Source of the DNA: Candidatus Eisenbergiella stercoravium
GTDB lineage: Bacteria; Bacillota; Clostridia; Lachnospirales; Lachnospiraceae
Direction of reading: 5' to 3'
Length of the DNA: 64,000 nucleotides
Assembly: GCA_019113175.1 (NCBI GenBank)
Contig: DXHY01000059.1
Span: 124,001-188,000, forward strand
Numbering within the stretch: the first letter of the stretch is position 1; the number at the start of each line of letters is the position of its first letter. Below the pieces are notes generated by a model. That model did not search any database. It saw only the letters and a program-made list of their open reading frames with translations, and was not told the origin of the DNA. Of the stretch, positions 15,657 through 24,312 are shown in pieces. Made by a program: the position numbers and the translations under genes.

Positions 15657-16846
15657 TCCTTCTTTTCATCCTTTCCATTCTCCTCCTCCGCATGATCCTC
15701 ATCCGGCGGAAGATCCTCCTTCTCCAGCTTCCGGAAATGGTTGAAGCCGTAAAGCAGAATGCGCACACTGTCAATGGTCGTATCGAACAGGCCTGCCTCA
15801 AACATCTTCTGTACCACGATGCCGATGGGAACGGCAAGGATCATGCCGGCTACGCTCCCGACACGATAACCGATGAACAGAAGGAAAAGAGTGGGAATCG
15901 GCGGAACACCGATGGAATCTCCCACAAATTTGGGCTGGATGATCTGCCGCAGAAGCTGAGCCACACCCCAGATGATCATCAGCCCCAGCGCCATCCGGTA
16001 ATTTCCGGCAAGGACCTCCATCAGCGCCCAGGGCCACAGAACGGCTCCTGCGCCGAACACCGGAAGGAAATCCAGAACGGCAATCAGGAAAGCGATCAGG
16101 AAGGAGTATTCCACCCGCAGGATCAGAAGCCCGATAAACAGGACGAAGTAAATGACGATCTCAATCCGGAACTGCGCCACAAAATAGCCGCCCACCGCAC
16201 CGGTCAGCCCCGAGGACATGATCCGGAATTTCTTATGGATCTCCTCCGGCACATGCCTGCGGAGAAAGGCGTGCACATTTTCCTTCTCCGCCACAAAAAA
16301 GTATGAGGAAAGAAGGCACATAATGGTGCTCACAATGATGGAGGGAATATTCCTCGCTATATTCCCCACCGCATTCACGGTCGGCCTGCTCAGTCCGTTT
16401 ATGGCACTGCTGATATATTCTCCCAGATTCTCCCCGACCTGCGTCAGATTGCTCTTCACTCCATCCGGAAAGCCGTCATAAAAATCCGCCAGATTTTTCA
16501 TCACCATATCCAGCTCCCGTTCTATATTCTGCCAGAGCTCAGGCAGCGAGGAAAGAAAGCCCGCGCTTTCCGTTACCAGCTTGGAGATCACGAGGTAGCC
16601 CACCAGAATCACACCTGCAAGAACCGCTATGATCACGATGGCGGAACCGGCCTTTCTCCGGATCCGGATTTTCTGTTCAAAGAAACGCACCAGAGGGTTG
16701 GCGATCATGGCAATGATCCAGCCAACCACAAACGGCATAAAGAAGCGCAGGAGCCTTGGCAGCAGAAAAACCGCCAGACACAGAAGCACCACTGCCGTCA
16801 GCAGATTCAAAACCGCTTTCAGATATTTTCTTATTCCCGGACGCAT
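15653..16846 (-). CDS. AI-2E family transporter (PerM/YtvI-like)
   Basis: A 397-residue membrane protein with two N-terminal helices, a large central helical region (about residues 85-190), then several helices. PFVVGWIIAMIANPLVRFFEQ and the later FLIAVLDFLPVFGAGAVLWPW are family signatures. Members have been linked to autoinducer-2 export and Na+/H+ antiport; many, like sporulation-linked YtvI, have unknown substrates. The end is a run of Asp/Glu/Lys residues. AAGGAG precedes the ATG. Confidence 0.88.
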   Translation of the reverse strand: MRPGIRKYLKAVLNLLTAVVLLCLAVFLLPRLLRFFMPFVVGWIIAMIANPLVRFFEQKIRIRRKAGSAIVIIAVLAGVILVGYLVISKLVTESAGFLSSLPELWQNIERELDMVMKNLADFYDGFPDGVKSNLTQVGENLGEYISSAINGLSRPTVNAVGNIARNIPSIIVSTIMCLLSSYFFVAEKENVHAFLRRHVPEEIHKKFRIMSSGLTGAVGGYFVAQFRIEIVIYFVLFIGLLILRVEYSFLIAFLIAVLDFLPVFGAGAVLWPWALMEVLAGNYRMALGLMIIWGVAQLLRQIIQPKFVGDSIGVPPIPTLFLLFIGYRVGSVAGMILAVPIGIVVQKMFEAGLFDTTIDSVRILLYGFNHFRKLEKEDLPPDEDHAEEENGKDEKKE

Positions 16847-16898
16847 ACTCTCACTCCTTCGGCATTCCTTCCGAACGCCCGCTGAAATCTCAGCGCTG

Positions 16899-17516
16899 TC
16901 AGGACATCTGCCCCTCCTGTTCCTCCTGCCCGGACCCGATCAGCCCGTCGATCACCTCATAGATTTCTTCCCTTCCCTGCTTTGTGAGCGCGGAAAAAGG
17001 CAGGATGATCGTTTCCTTTCCCGCCTTCAGCCCTTCCCGCACCGTTTTGACAGCGGCAGGGATCTGGCTTCTTTTCAGCTTGTCCAGCTTGGTGGCGATG
17101 ATGATTGGGTGATAGCCCTGGCTGATGATCCAGTCATACATCTGCCTGTCGTTGGCGGATGGCTCATGGCGGATATCGATCAACAGGAACACAGCCTTCA
17201 GCTGTCTGGACTGGCGGAGATAACGCTCCACCATCCTGCCCCATTTCGCCTTCACCTCTTCGCTCACCTTTGCGTATCCGTATCCGGGCAGGTCCACCAG
17301 ATAAAACGCGTCGTTCACATTATAAAAATTGATGGTCTGGGTCTTTCCCGGCTGGGCCGAGGTCCTCGCCAGCGATTTGCGGTTCATGACCGCATTGATC
17401 AGGGAGGACTTCCCCACATTGCTCTTTCCGGCAAACGCGATTTCCGGCAGGCTGTTTTCCGGAAGCCTGCTGGTAATGCCGCATACCGTCTCAAGACTCA
17501 CATTTTTGATAACCAT
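16899..17516 (-). CDS. engB: Ribosome biogenesis GTPase EngB/YsxC
   Basis: About 205 residues. GTPase motifs: G1 GKSNVGKSS, G3 DLPGYGYA, G4 ATKLDK. Length and order match YsxC, an essential GTPase for 50S subunit assembly. Start chosen at 17516 (ATGGTTATC) with GGAGGAAAAT directly ahead; upstream ATGs fall in the ribosome site. It follows lon by 31 bp, the usual lon-engB order in Firmicutes. Confidence 0.95.
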   Translation of the reverse strand: MVIKNVSLETVCGITSRLPENSLPEIAFAGKSNVGKSSLINAVMNRKSLARTSAQPGKTQTINFYNVNDAFYLVDLPGYGYAKVSEEVKAKWGRMVERYLRQSRQLKAVFLLIDIRHEPSANDRQMYDWIISQGYHPIIIATKLDKLKRSQIPAAVKTVREGLKAGKETIILPFSALTKQGREEIYEVIDGLIGSGQEEQEGQMS

Positions 17517-17547
17517 ATTTTCCTCCATGCCGGAGCGCCATCCGCCC

Positions 17548-19998
17548 TCACTGCCGGGCTTCGGCAAACGCCCTCTTTATCACTTCCTCCATGGTCTTCA
17601 CCAGGATGATCTCCAGCCCGTTTTTGATCTCTCTGGAGATTTCATCCACATCCTTCCGGTTCTCCTCCGGCACCAGCACCGTTTTGATTCCGGCGGTTTT
17701 CGCCGCGAGAAGCTTTTCCTTCAGGCCGCCGATGGGAAGCACGCGCCCCCGAAGCGTAATCTCTCCGGTCATCGCCACATCCGCCCGTACCGGCGTTTTT
17801 GTCAGAACGGAAAGCAGTGCCGTCGCCATGGTGATTCCGGCGGAAGGGCCGTCCTTGGGAACCGCTCCCTCCGGGATATGAAAATGAAAATCATTTTCCG
17901 TGAACACTTCCGGCGCGACGTCATACTGCCCCGCCACGGAACGGACATAACTGAAACCGGTCATGGCGGATTCCTTCATCACGTCGCCCAGCTGTCCGGT
18001 CAGGCGGATTTCTCCCTTTCCGGGCATCATGTTCACCTCCACCTGCATGGTCACACCGCCCACGCTGGTCCAGGCCAGGCCGCGCACGATTCCGATGTCA
18101 TCCTTTTCATTGGCATGATCCCTGGGATTTTGGGGCTTTCCGAGATATTTTCCCAGATTTCTGCCGGTCACCCGGATTTCCTGAGCCTTCGGCCGCTTCT
18201 GTCCTTCTTTTTTTCTTCTGTTTCCTGCTTTTTCCCTCTCCTCCAGCATCTGCCTTGCCGCCTTACGGCAGATCTCTCCGATCTTTCTTTCCAGGCCTCG
18301 CACGCCGGCCTCGGCGGTATAGGAGAGAATGATCTCCTTCAGCGCTCCGTCACTGATGGAAAGCTCTCCATGTGCCAGCCCGTTTTTCTCCAGCTGCTTG
18401 GGAAGCAGATGCTCCTTCGCGATGTGAAACTTCTCGTTCGCCGTATAGCTGCTGACCTCAATGATCTCCATCCGGTCCAAAAGGGGACGCGGAATATCTC
18501 CCGCGGAATTGGCCGTGGCGATGAAGAGCACCTCAGACAGATCGATGGGAATCTCCACATAATGATCCCGGAAATGGCTGTTCTGCTCTCCGTCAAGCAC
18601 CTCCAGAAGCGCGGAAGCGGTATCTCCCCTGTGGTCGCTTCCCACCTTGTCGATTTCATCCAGCAGCATGAGAGGATTCTTTACGCCCGCCTGCTTCAGT
18701 CCGGCCACAATCCGGCCCGGCATGGCGCCCACATAGGTTCTCCTGTGGCCGCGGATCTCCGCCTCATCCCGCACGCCGCCCAGACAGATGCGCACATATT
18801 TCTTATTCAGCGCCTCCGCAACGCTGCGGGCGATGGAAGTCTTTCCGGTTCCGGGAGGTCCCACCAGACAGATGATCGGGCTCTCTCCCTGCTTCGTCAG
18901 GCTCCTTACCGCGAGGAATTCAAGGATTCTCTCCTTCACCTGCTCCAGGCCGTAATGATCCCGCTCCAGAATATTCTCCGCCCGCTTCAGATCCGTATTG
19001 TCCTTTGACGCCTTATCCCAGGGAAGCTCCAGCAGGGTTTCCAGATAGCCTCTTTCCACGGAAGCCTCCGCGCTCTGCTGCCCGAGGCTTTTGAAACGGC
19101 TGATCTCCCTGCTGATTTTCTCCTTCACCTCACGGGAAGCTTTCAGCTTTTCAAGCTCTGCCTGAAACTGCTCCGCGTCGGATGTGACCGTATCCTCTCC
19201 CAGTTCCTGACGGATATAATTCATCTGCTCCCGAAGCATGTAATCGCGCTGATTCTTATCCATCCGCGACTTTACCTGCTCCGCCAGTTCCGCCCGGACC
19301 TTTGCCACCCCGATTTCCTCATACAGAATTCCCGCCAGGACCTGATACCGGGTATCCAGATCCACCGCTTCCAGCACTGCCTGCTTTTTTTCATAGTCCA
19401 CGGGCATGCTTTCGATCATTTCGTCCATCAGGCGCCCCAGGCTGATTCCGCTGTCGATCCGTCTTTTCACCGACTGTCCGATTCTGGGAAAGTAGGATGA
19501 GAATTCCAGGAACAGCTCCTTCAGGCTGCGCGTCATGGCCTCCTCCTCAATCCCGGCTCCGGCCGCAGAAGCCTCATCCTGCCTGGAATCCGCAAGATGG
19601 GAGGGATCATCCACCGGCTCCACTTCTCCCAGAAGGAACGCCCCTTCTTCTGCAAAGCCTGTAAGCCGTCCTCTCTCCTGACCTTCCACCAGAACCCGCA
19701 CCACATTTTCCGGCAGTCTGGTAACCTGCCTGATCTGAGCCAGACAGCCCATGTGATAGACGCCGTCAAAGTCCGGTTCCTCATCCTCCACATCCCGCTG
19801 AGCCACCAGAAACAGCCTCTGGTCGCTCATCATCGCCTTTTCCACCGCAAGAATCGACTTTCCCCTGTTCAGGTCAAAATGAATCACAAGCCCGGGAAGC
19901 ACCGTCATTCCGCGGAGCGCCACTGCCGGAACCATGATTCTGCGTTCTTCCGTATTTTCCATGCGGCCATAATCTTTTTCATTCATCGTATTTTCCAT
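17548..19998 (-). CDS. lon: ATP-dependent protease Lon
   Basis: An 816-residue LonA. N-terminal substrate domain (residues 20-250), AAA+ ATPase with Walker A GPPGTGKTS and Walker B LMLLDEIDK, and a C-terminal protease domain with the Ser in KDGPSAGIT and the Lys in GGLKEKLLAAKTAG. It degrades misfolded and regulatory proteins. A charged Lys/Arg-rich insert (REKAGNRRKKEGQKRPKAQE) sits between ATPase and protease domains. A hairpin (20013-20034) precedes the start, and the clpX terminator lies just upstream. Confidence 0.95.
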   Translation of the reverse strand: MENTMNEKDYGRMENTEERRIMVPAVALRGMTVLPGLVIHFDLNRGKSILAVEKAMMSDQRLFLVAQRDVEDEEPDFDGVYHMGCLAQIRQVTRLPENVVRVLVEGQERGRLTGFAEEGAFLLGEVEPVDDPSHLADSRQDEASAAGAGIEEEAMTRSLKELFLEFSSYFPRIGQSVKRRIDSGISLGRLMDEMIESMPVDYEKKQAVLEAVDLDTRYQVLAGILYEEIGVAKVRAELAEQVKSRMDKNQRDYMLREQMNYIRQELGEDTVTSDAEQFQAELEKLKASREVKEKISREISRFKSLGQQSAEASVERGYLETLLELPWDKASKDNTDLKRAENILERDHYGLEQVKERILEFLAVRSLTKQGESPIICLVGPPGTGKTSIARSVAEALNKKYVRICLGGVRDEAEIRGHRRTYVGAMPGRIVAGLKQAGVKNPLMLLDEIDKVGSDHRGDTASALLEVLDGEQNSHFRDHYVEIPIDLSEVLFIATANSAGDIPRPLLDRMEIIEVSSYTANEKFHIAKEHLLPKQLEKNGLAHGELSISDGALKEIILSYTAEAGVRGLERKIGEICRKAARQMLEEREKAGNRRKKEGQKRPKAQEIRVTGRNLGKYLGKPQNPRDHANEKDDIGIVRGLAWTSVGGVTMQVEVNMMPGKGEIRLTGQLGDVMKESAMTGFSYVRSVAGQYDVAPEVFTENDFHFHIPEGAVPKDGPSAGITMATALLSVLTKTPVRADVAMTGEITLRGRVLPIGGLKEKLLAAKTAGIKTVLVPEENRKDVDEISREIKNGLEIILVKTMEEVIKRAFAEARQ

Positions 19999-20012
19999 GT
20001 TTTATCCCACGA

Positions 20013-20034
20013 GCCGGAAAAAACACCTTCCGGC
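20013..20034 (-). other. Hairpin just upstream of the lon start
   Basis: GCCGGAA (20013-20019) and TTCCGGC (20028-20034) form a 7-bp stem 14 bp ahead of the lon ATG, with GGGAT between. It resembles the hairpin-then-Shine-Dalgarno layout of other intercistronic sites here. Confidence 0.5.
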
Positions 20035-20049
20035 CATTTGTTCTTATGA

Positions 20050-20074
20050 TAAAAAGCCGCCCCGTTGGGGCGGC
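20050..20074 (-). terminator. Intrinsic terminator of clpX
   Basis: Read on the minus strand, GCCGCCCC/GGGGCGGC (20056-20074) is followed by a T5 run (20051-20055). It lies 10 bp past the clpX stop, so lon expression would depend on read-through or on a promoter not evident here. Confidence 0.85.
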
Positions 20075-20083
20075 ATTTCCTTG

Positions 20084-21361
20084 TCATTTTGCTACTTTCA
20101 TATCCTCCAGACGTCCACCGGTATCTCTGTGTACAACCAGCGGAGCGCTCTCCTTGTCCACCGCTTCCTTCGTGATGATGCACTGTTCAATTGTATCATC
20201 GGAAGGGATGCGGTACATCACATCCATCAGCACATTTTCCAGTATGGAACGAAGTCCTCTGGCTCCCGTCTTTCTTTCCATTGCCTTTTCTGCAATTTCT
20301 TCCACGGCATCAGGTTCAAAAACCAGCTTCACGTTATCGAAGGAAAACAGCTTCTGATACTGCTTGATCTGCGCGTTTTTCGGCTCGGTAAGAATGCGGA
20401 TCATGGCCTCCTTATCCAGGCCCTGAAGCGAAACCATAACCGGCACACGGCCGACGAACTCGGGAATCAGCCCGTACTTCACAAGATCAGTAGGCGTGAC
20501 CTGAGCCAGAAGCTCACCCATTTCACGGGTGCTCTTTTCGGCAATCTCCGCATTAAATCCGATGGTTTTTCTGTCAAGACGGCTTTCCACAATATGCTCA
20601 AGGCCGTCAAACGCACCTCCGCAGATGAACAGAATATTGGAGGTATCGATCTGGATCAGCTCCTGATGAGGATGCTTTCTTCCGCCCTGCGGGGGAACGC
20701 TCGCTATTGTTCCCTCAATAATTTTCAAAAGTGCCTGCTGAACGCCCTCGCCGGATACGTCTCTTGTGATGGAAACATTTTCGCTCTTCTTCGTGATCTT
20801 ATCGATCTCATCGATATAAACGATTCCATACTGCGCCCGCTCCACATCATAGTCCGCCGCCTGGATCAGCTTCAGGAGGATATTCTCCACATCCTCACCT
20901 ACATAGCCCGCTTCCGTCAGCGTCGTCGCATCCGCAATGGCAAAGGGTACATTGATGATCTTCGCCAGCGTCTGGGCCAGATAGGTCTTTCCGGAGCCTG
21001 TGGGGCCGATCATGATGATATTGCTCTTCTGTAGCTCCACGCCGTCATCTTCATCCTTCGGCGCCATCACCCTTTTATAATGATTGTAAACAGCCACCGA
21101 CAGAACCTTCTTCGCTTCCTCCTGACCGATCACATAATCATCCAGAAATTCTCTGATCTGTACAGGCTTGAGCAGATTGATATCCATCGTTTCCTCTGCC
21201 GGCTCTTCCTCATATTCCTCGTCTATGATATCCGCGCAGATTTCCACGCATTCATCGCAGATATATACGCCATTGGGACCTGCAATCAGCTTTCTGACCT
21301 GATCCTGCGTCTTGTTGCAGAATGAGCATCTGATCTGGTCATCCAAAATTCTACCCGCCAT
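20084..21361 (-). CDS. clpX: ClpX, ATPase subunit of the ClpXP protease
   Basis: A 425-residue unfoldase. The N-terminal zinc-binding domain has four Cys ([11 protein letters not shown] and [10 protein letters not shown]); the AAA+ domain has Walker A GPTGSGKT and Walker B YIDEIDKI; an IGF-type loop for docking ClpP is present (RKTIGFNAE). It selects and unfolds proteins for ClpP. It follows clpP with a long hairpin between the genes. Confidence 0.97.
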   Translation of the reverse strand: MAGRILDDQIRCSFCNKTQDQVRKLIAGPNGVYICDECVEICADIIDEEYEEEPAEETMDINLLKPVQIREFLDDYVIGQEEAKKVLSVAVYNHYKRVMAPKDEDDGVELQKSNIIMIGPTGSGKTYLAQTLAKIINVPFAIADATTLTEAGYVGEDVENILLKLIQAADYDVERAQYGIVYIDEIDKITKKSENVSITRDVSGEGVQQALLKIIEGTIASVPPQGGRKHPHQELIQIDTSNILFICGGAFDGLEHIVESRLDRKTIGFNAEIAEKSTREMGELLAQVTPTDLVKYGLIPEFVGRVPVMVSLQGLDKEAMIRILTEPKNAQIKQYQKLFSFDNVKLVFEPDAVEEIAEKAMERKTGARGLRSILENVLMDVMYRIPSDDTIEQCIITKEAVDKESAPLVVHRDTGGRLEDMKVAK

Positions 21362-21423
21362 TTTTTCTTTTCCTCTAAAATCATTCCATGAAATTCTTGT
21401 TCTTCTATACGAAAATACGCAAC

Positions 21424-21457
21424 GACAAAGGATGGCCCGCTGCGGGCATCCTTTGTC
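21424..21457 (-). other. Long hairpin between clpP and clpX
   Basis: GACAAAGGAT (21424-21433) pairs with ATCCTTTGTC (21448-21457), enclosing GCCCGC/GCGGGC with a 1-nt loop. No T-run follows on the minus strand (GTTGCGTATTTTCG), so it is more likely an mRNA processing or stability element than a terminator. Confidence 0.6.
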
Positions 21458-21468
21458 TGATTCTTCTC

Positions 21469-22077
21469 TTATTTCTCTGTCTTTTCCACGGAATCCTTTC
21501 TGGATGAAACGATGGAATCGATCAGGCCGTAAGCCTTTGCCTCCTCTGCGCTCTTCCAGTTGTCCCGCTCCGTATCCGCCATCACCACTTCGAAATCCTG
21601 ACCGCAGTTCTCCGCGAGAATTCTTGCAAGCTTCTCCTTGGTCTTCAGGATATGCTTTGCGGTGATCTCAATCTCCGTCGCCTGTCCCTGCGTACCGCCC
21701 GAGGGCTGATGGATCATGATCTCCGCATTGGGAAGGGCCAGACGTTTTCCCTTTGCGCCGCCCGCCAGCAGGAACGCTCCCATGCTGGCCGCCATGCCGA
21801 TGCAGATCGTGGATACATCGCACTTCACATACTGCATGGTATCATAAATCGCCATGCCGGCCGTTACGGAACCTCCCGGGCTGTTGATATAGAAATGGAT
21901 ATCCTTCTCCGGATCCTCCGCCTCCAGGAAAAGGAGCTGCGCCACCACCAGGCTTGCTGTCGTGTCGTTCACTTCCTCTCCCAGGAAAATAATTCTGTCC
22001 TTTAACAGTCTTGAAAATATATCGTAGGAACGCTCCCCACGGCTGTTCTGTTCAATGACATAAGGTACTAAACTCAT
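21469..22077 (-). CDS. clpP: ClpP, proteolytic subunit of the Clp protease
   Basis: A 202-residue serine protease. Catalytic triad: Ser in [11 protein letters not shown], His in MIHQPSGG, Asp in [15 protein letters not shown]. Length and motifs are standard. It forms the tetradecameric chamber fed by ClpX. TGGAGG precedes the start. The preceding 180 bp hold a structured region (22108-22199). Confidence 0.97.
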   Translation of the reverse strand: MSLVPYVIEQNSRGERSYDIFSRLLKDRIIFLGEEVNDTTASLVVAQLLFLEAEDPEKDIHFYINSPGGSVTAGMAIYDTMQYVKCDVSTICIGMAASMGAFLLAGGAKGKRLALPNAEIMIHQPSGGTQGQATEIEITAKHILKTKEKLARILAENCGQDFEVVMADTERDNWKSAEEAKAYGLIDSIVSSRKDSVEKTEK

Positions 22078-22107
22078 AAAATAACTGCCTCCACTTCACG
22101 CATTCTG

Positions 22108-22199
22108 GATCCGGGATGCCATCCTTCGGCACCTCTGCCGCGCCCTGATGGGCGGCTGCGGCGCTTTTCCCGGCACCCGGATCGTTTTAATAGTAACGC
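22108..22199. repeat. Structured intercistronic region between tig and clpP
   Basis: An outer stem pairs GATCCGGG plus TGCC (22108-22120, one bulged A) with GGCACCCGGATC (22172-22183). Inside, GCCGC/GCGGC and GCCC/GGGC (22137-22162) form a second hairpin. AATAGTAACGC at 22189-22199 matches the right end of the 11015-11211 element, hinting at a relic of the same family. No T-run. Confidence 0.55.
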
Positions 22200-22259
22200 A
22201 CAGGCGTTTCTTTTGCAAGGAGGACGCTTCTGATTTCAGAAATATTTAAGAACTGAGAC

Positions 22260-23561
22260 TTATTTCTCTTCAGCCTTTTCCACTTCCACGGCATTATCTC
22301 TCAGGAAATCTGCCGCTTTGGAAACCGCCAGATCCTCCATGATCTGCTTCTTTCCGTTCTCGCCCATGATCTCCTTCACCTTATCCGCTTCCATCTTATA
22401 GGACTCCGCCATTCTGGCGATCTCCGCCTCATAATCCTCCTCGCTGGCGGCGATTCCCTCTGCCGCAGCAACAGCCTCCAGCACCAGTCTGGACTGGATT
22501 CTCTTCAGCGCCTGAGGCTTCACGGACTCCAGCATGGAATCCATGGTCTGTCCGGTGTACTGGCAGTACAGATCCAGATTCATGCCCTGCATCTGCAGTC
22601 TCTGAGCGAAATCATCCACCATCTGTCTCTGCTGGGTTTCCACCATGGCATCCGGAATATCCATCTGAGCGCCTGCGATGACAGCCTCAACAGCAGCATC
22701 CTCCTTCGCTCTCTTCGCGTCGTCTTCCTTCTTCTCGCCCAGCTTCTTTTTAATGTCCTCTCTGTACTCAGCCAGAGTCTCAAAATCGGAAACCTCGGAT
22801 GCGAACTCGTCGTCCAGCTCAGGAAGCTGCTTCTCCTTGACCTCCTTGATGCTGACCTTGAACAGAGCGGGCTTTCCGGCAAGCTCCTTAGAATGATACT
22901 GCTCCGGGAAGGTCACGTTCACTTCCACATCGTCTCCCGCCTTCTTTCCGATGAGCTGCTCCTCAAAGTTGTCAATGAAGGAGTGGGAACCGATGGTCAG
23001 AGAGTAATTCTCACCCTTGCCGCCTTCAAACGCCTCGCCGTCCACGAAGCCCTCGTAATCGATCACGGCCACGTCTCCGTCTTCCACGGCTCTGTCAACC
23101 GTAACCATTCTGGAATTGTTCTCTCTCTGCTGGTTCAGATCCGCGTCAACCTCTTCATCGCTTACCGTCACATCGGCCTTCGGCACTTCCACACCCTTAT
23201 AGGTTCCCAGCGTCACCTCGGGCTTCAGAGCCACCTCTGCCGTAAAGATGAAAGGCTTTCCGGACTCGATCTGCGTCACGTCGATCTTCGGGGAGGATAC
23301 GATGGTCTCCTCGCACTCCTCCAGCGCCTTTTCGTAAGCGTCCGGAATCAGAGAATTCGCTGCATCCTCATAGAAAAAGCCCTTTCCGTACATCTGCTCA
23401 ATGATCTTACGGGGCACCCTGCCCTTACGGAAACCATGAATCTGGATTCTTCCCTTATTCTTCTGATATGCCTTCTCAATCGCGGCCTCAAACTCCTCTG
23501 CGGGAACCTCGATCGTAAGAACCGCCATGTTCTTTTCCTTTTTTTCCACCTGTAAACTCAT
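22260..23561 (-). CDS. tig: Trigger factor, ribosome-associated chaperone
   Basis: A 433-residue protein of normal length. Ribosome-binding domain (residues 1-115, with GFRKGRVPRKIIEQMYG), FKBP-type prolyl isomerase domain (about 155-245), then the helical chaperone arms. It shields nascent chains and assists folding. AAGGAGG precedes the ATG. It is the first gene of the tig-clpP-clpX cluster, with an extended -10 promoter at 23676-23684. Confidence 0.97.
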   Translation of the reverse strand: MSLQVEKKEKNMAVLTIEVPAEEFEAAIEKAYQKNKGRIQIHGFRKGRVPRKIIEQMYGKGFFYEDAANSLIPDAYEKALEECEETIVSSPKIDVTQIESGKPFIFTAEVALKPEVTLGTYKGVEVPKADVTVSDEEVDADLNQQRENNSRMVTVDRAVEDGDVAVIDYEGFVDGEAFEGGKGENYSLTIGSHSFIDNFEEQLIGKKAGDDVEVNVTFPEQYHSKELAGKPALFKVSIKEVKEKQLPELDDEFASEVSDFETLAEYREDIKKKLGEKKEDDAKRAKEDAAVEAVIAGAQMDIPDAMVETQQRQMVDDFAQRLQMQGMNLDLYCQYTGQTMDSMLESVKPQALKRIQSRLVLEAVAAAEGIAASEEDYEAEIARMAESYKMEADKVKEIMGENGKKQIMEDLAVSKAADFLRDNAVEVEKAEEK

Positions 23562-23675
23562 TGCACTGCATCCTCCTTGTATTTTGCTTCCGGCACGCGT
23601 ATTGATTCTCCCTGTCTGCCGGCTGTTTCAGCCGTCCAGGCCGGACAGTTTCGTGTTTTTTACAGTCATTAAGCG

Positions 23676-23684
23676 ATTATAGCA
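23676..23684 (-). promoter_or_regulatory. Extended -10 promoter of tig
   Basis: TGCTATAAT on the minus strand, a consensus extended -10, with no good -35. The transcript would start about 110 bp ahead of tig. The leader (23575-23660) contains a GCCGGC-type inverted repeat of unknown role. Confidence 0.55.
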
Positions 23685-23725
23685 TAATTATCAGAAAAAT
23701 ACTAGCTTTTTTTGCCCTTTTATAT

Positions 23726-23731
23726 TATAAT
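23726..23731 (+). promoter_or_regulatory. Putative -10 box upstream of the hydrogenase-regulator gene
   Basis: TATAAT in an AT-rich context without a clear -35. A start near 23738 would give a leader of about 200 nt containing the terminator at 23879-23909. Confidence 0.4.
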
Positions 23732-23878
23732 GAAAAACAGCCTGTGCAGACGGCAGAAGGGAATCCTGTCCGGTTTTCCTTTTCCCATCTGATCAGCCTG
23801 TTACAATCCTGGAACACACTTTTTCTGAGACCGAAGGATTCCTGAAGTAAAGAAAGGGGCAATATCCTGTACCTTTAC

Positions 23879-23909
23879 GCTTTTCGGAAGAATCCGGAAA
23901 GCTTTTTTT
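23879..23909 (+). terminator. Intrinsic terminator in the leader of the TM1266/ABC operon
   Basis: GCTTTTCGGA (23879-23888) pairs with TCCGGAAAGC (23893-23902; one G-T pair), followed by T7. It ends 37 bp before the start of the next gene, so it may be a regulated attenuator. An upstream GTAAAG/CTTTAC pairing (about 23847-23877) could compete for structure. The leader did not match a riboswitch class I know. Confidence 0.65.
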
Positions 23910-23946
23910 ATTCAAAAAGGAAGGAGCACTGGAAAGGAGCACTGCC

Positions 23947-24192
23947 ATGGAAGAAGAAAGAGTCGCCATTATCGGTATATTTGTGCGGGACACCTCCGCT
24001 GCCGGAGAAGTGAACAGCCTGCTGCATGAGTTCGGTGACTGCATCATCGGCCGTATGGGCGTTCCTTACCGTGAGAAGTCCATCAATATCATTTCCATCA
24101 TCGTATGCGCTTCTCCCGGACGTATCAGCGCTCTTTCCGGACGTCTCGGACGAATAAACGGCATTACCGCCAGGGCCATGCAGGTATCCTGA
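23947..24192 (+). CDS. TM1266-type iron-only hydrogenase system regulator
   Basis: An 81-residue ACT-like protein (RVAIIGIFVRDTSAAGEVNS; MGVPYREKSINIISIIVCA; LSGRLGRINGITARAMQ). This family accompanies [FeFe]-hydrogenase maturation genes and is a predicted regulator; its ligand is unknown. Two tandem copies of AAGGAGCACTG (23921-23931 and 23934-23944) precede the ATG, giving two overlapping ribosome sites. It is followed by an ABC importer operon rather than hydE/F/G. Confidence 0.85.
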   Translation: MEEERVAIIGIFVRDTSAAGEVNSLLHEFGDCIIGRMGVPYREKSINIISIIVCASPGRISALSGRLGRINGITARAMQVS

Positions 24193-24253
24193 AGACAGGC
24201 CTTTTAAAAAGAGCTTTGTGCCGGAGCGTCGCAAAGCCCGCCGCAGACAGGCA

Positions 24254-24284
24254 CATGGAAACATTTCCATGGAAATCATTTCCA
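24254..24284. promoter_or_regulatory. Overlapping inverted repeats before the substrate-binding protein gene
   Basis: CATGGAAA and TTTCCATG (24254-24271) form a perfect 8-bp inverted repeat with a 2-nt centre; TGGAAA and TTTCCA (24270-24284) form a second one sharing the middle half-site. It could be an operator or an RNA switch point between the regulator and the transporter genes. Confidence 0.45.
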
Positions 24285-24312
24285 CGAAAAACGCTTCGGA
24301 ATGGAGGAAATC

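Noticed and set aside
23821-23910. CTGAGA in the TM1266 leader as part of a TPP riboswitch
   Set aside because: The second conserved half of the THI element is absent and the pairing pattern does not fit.
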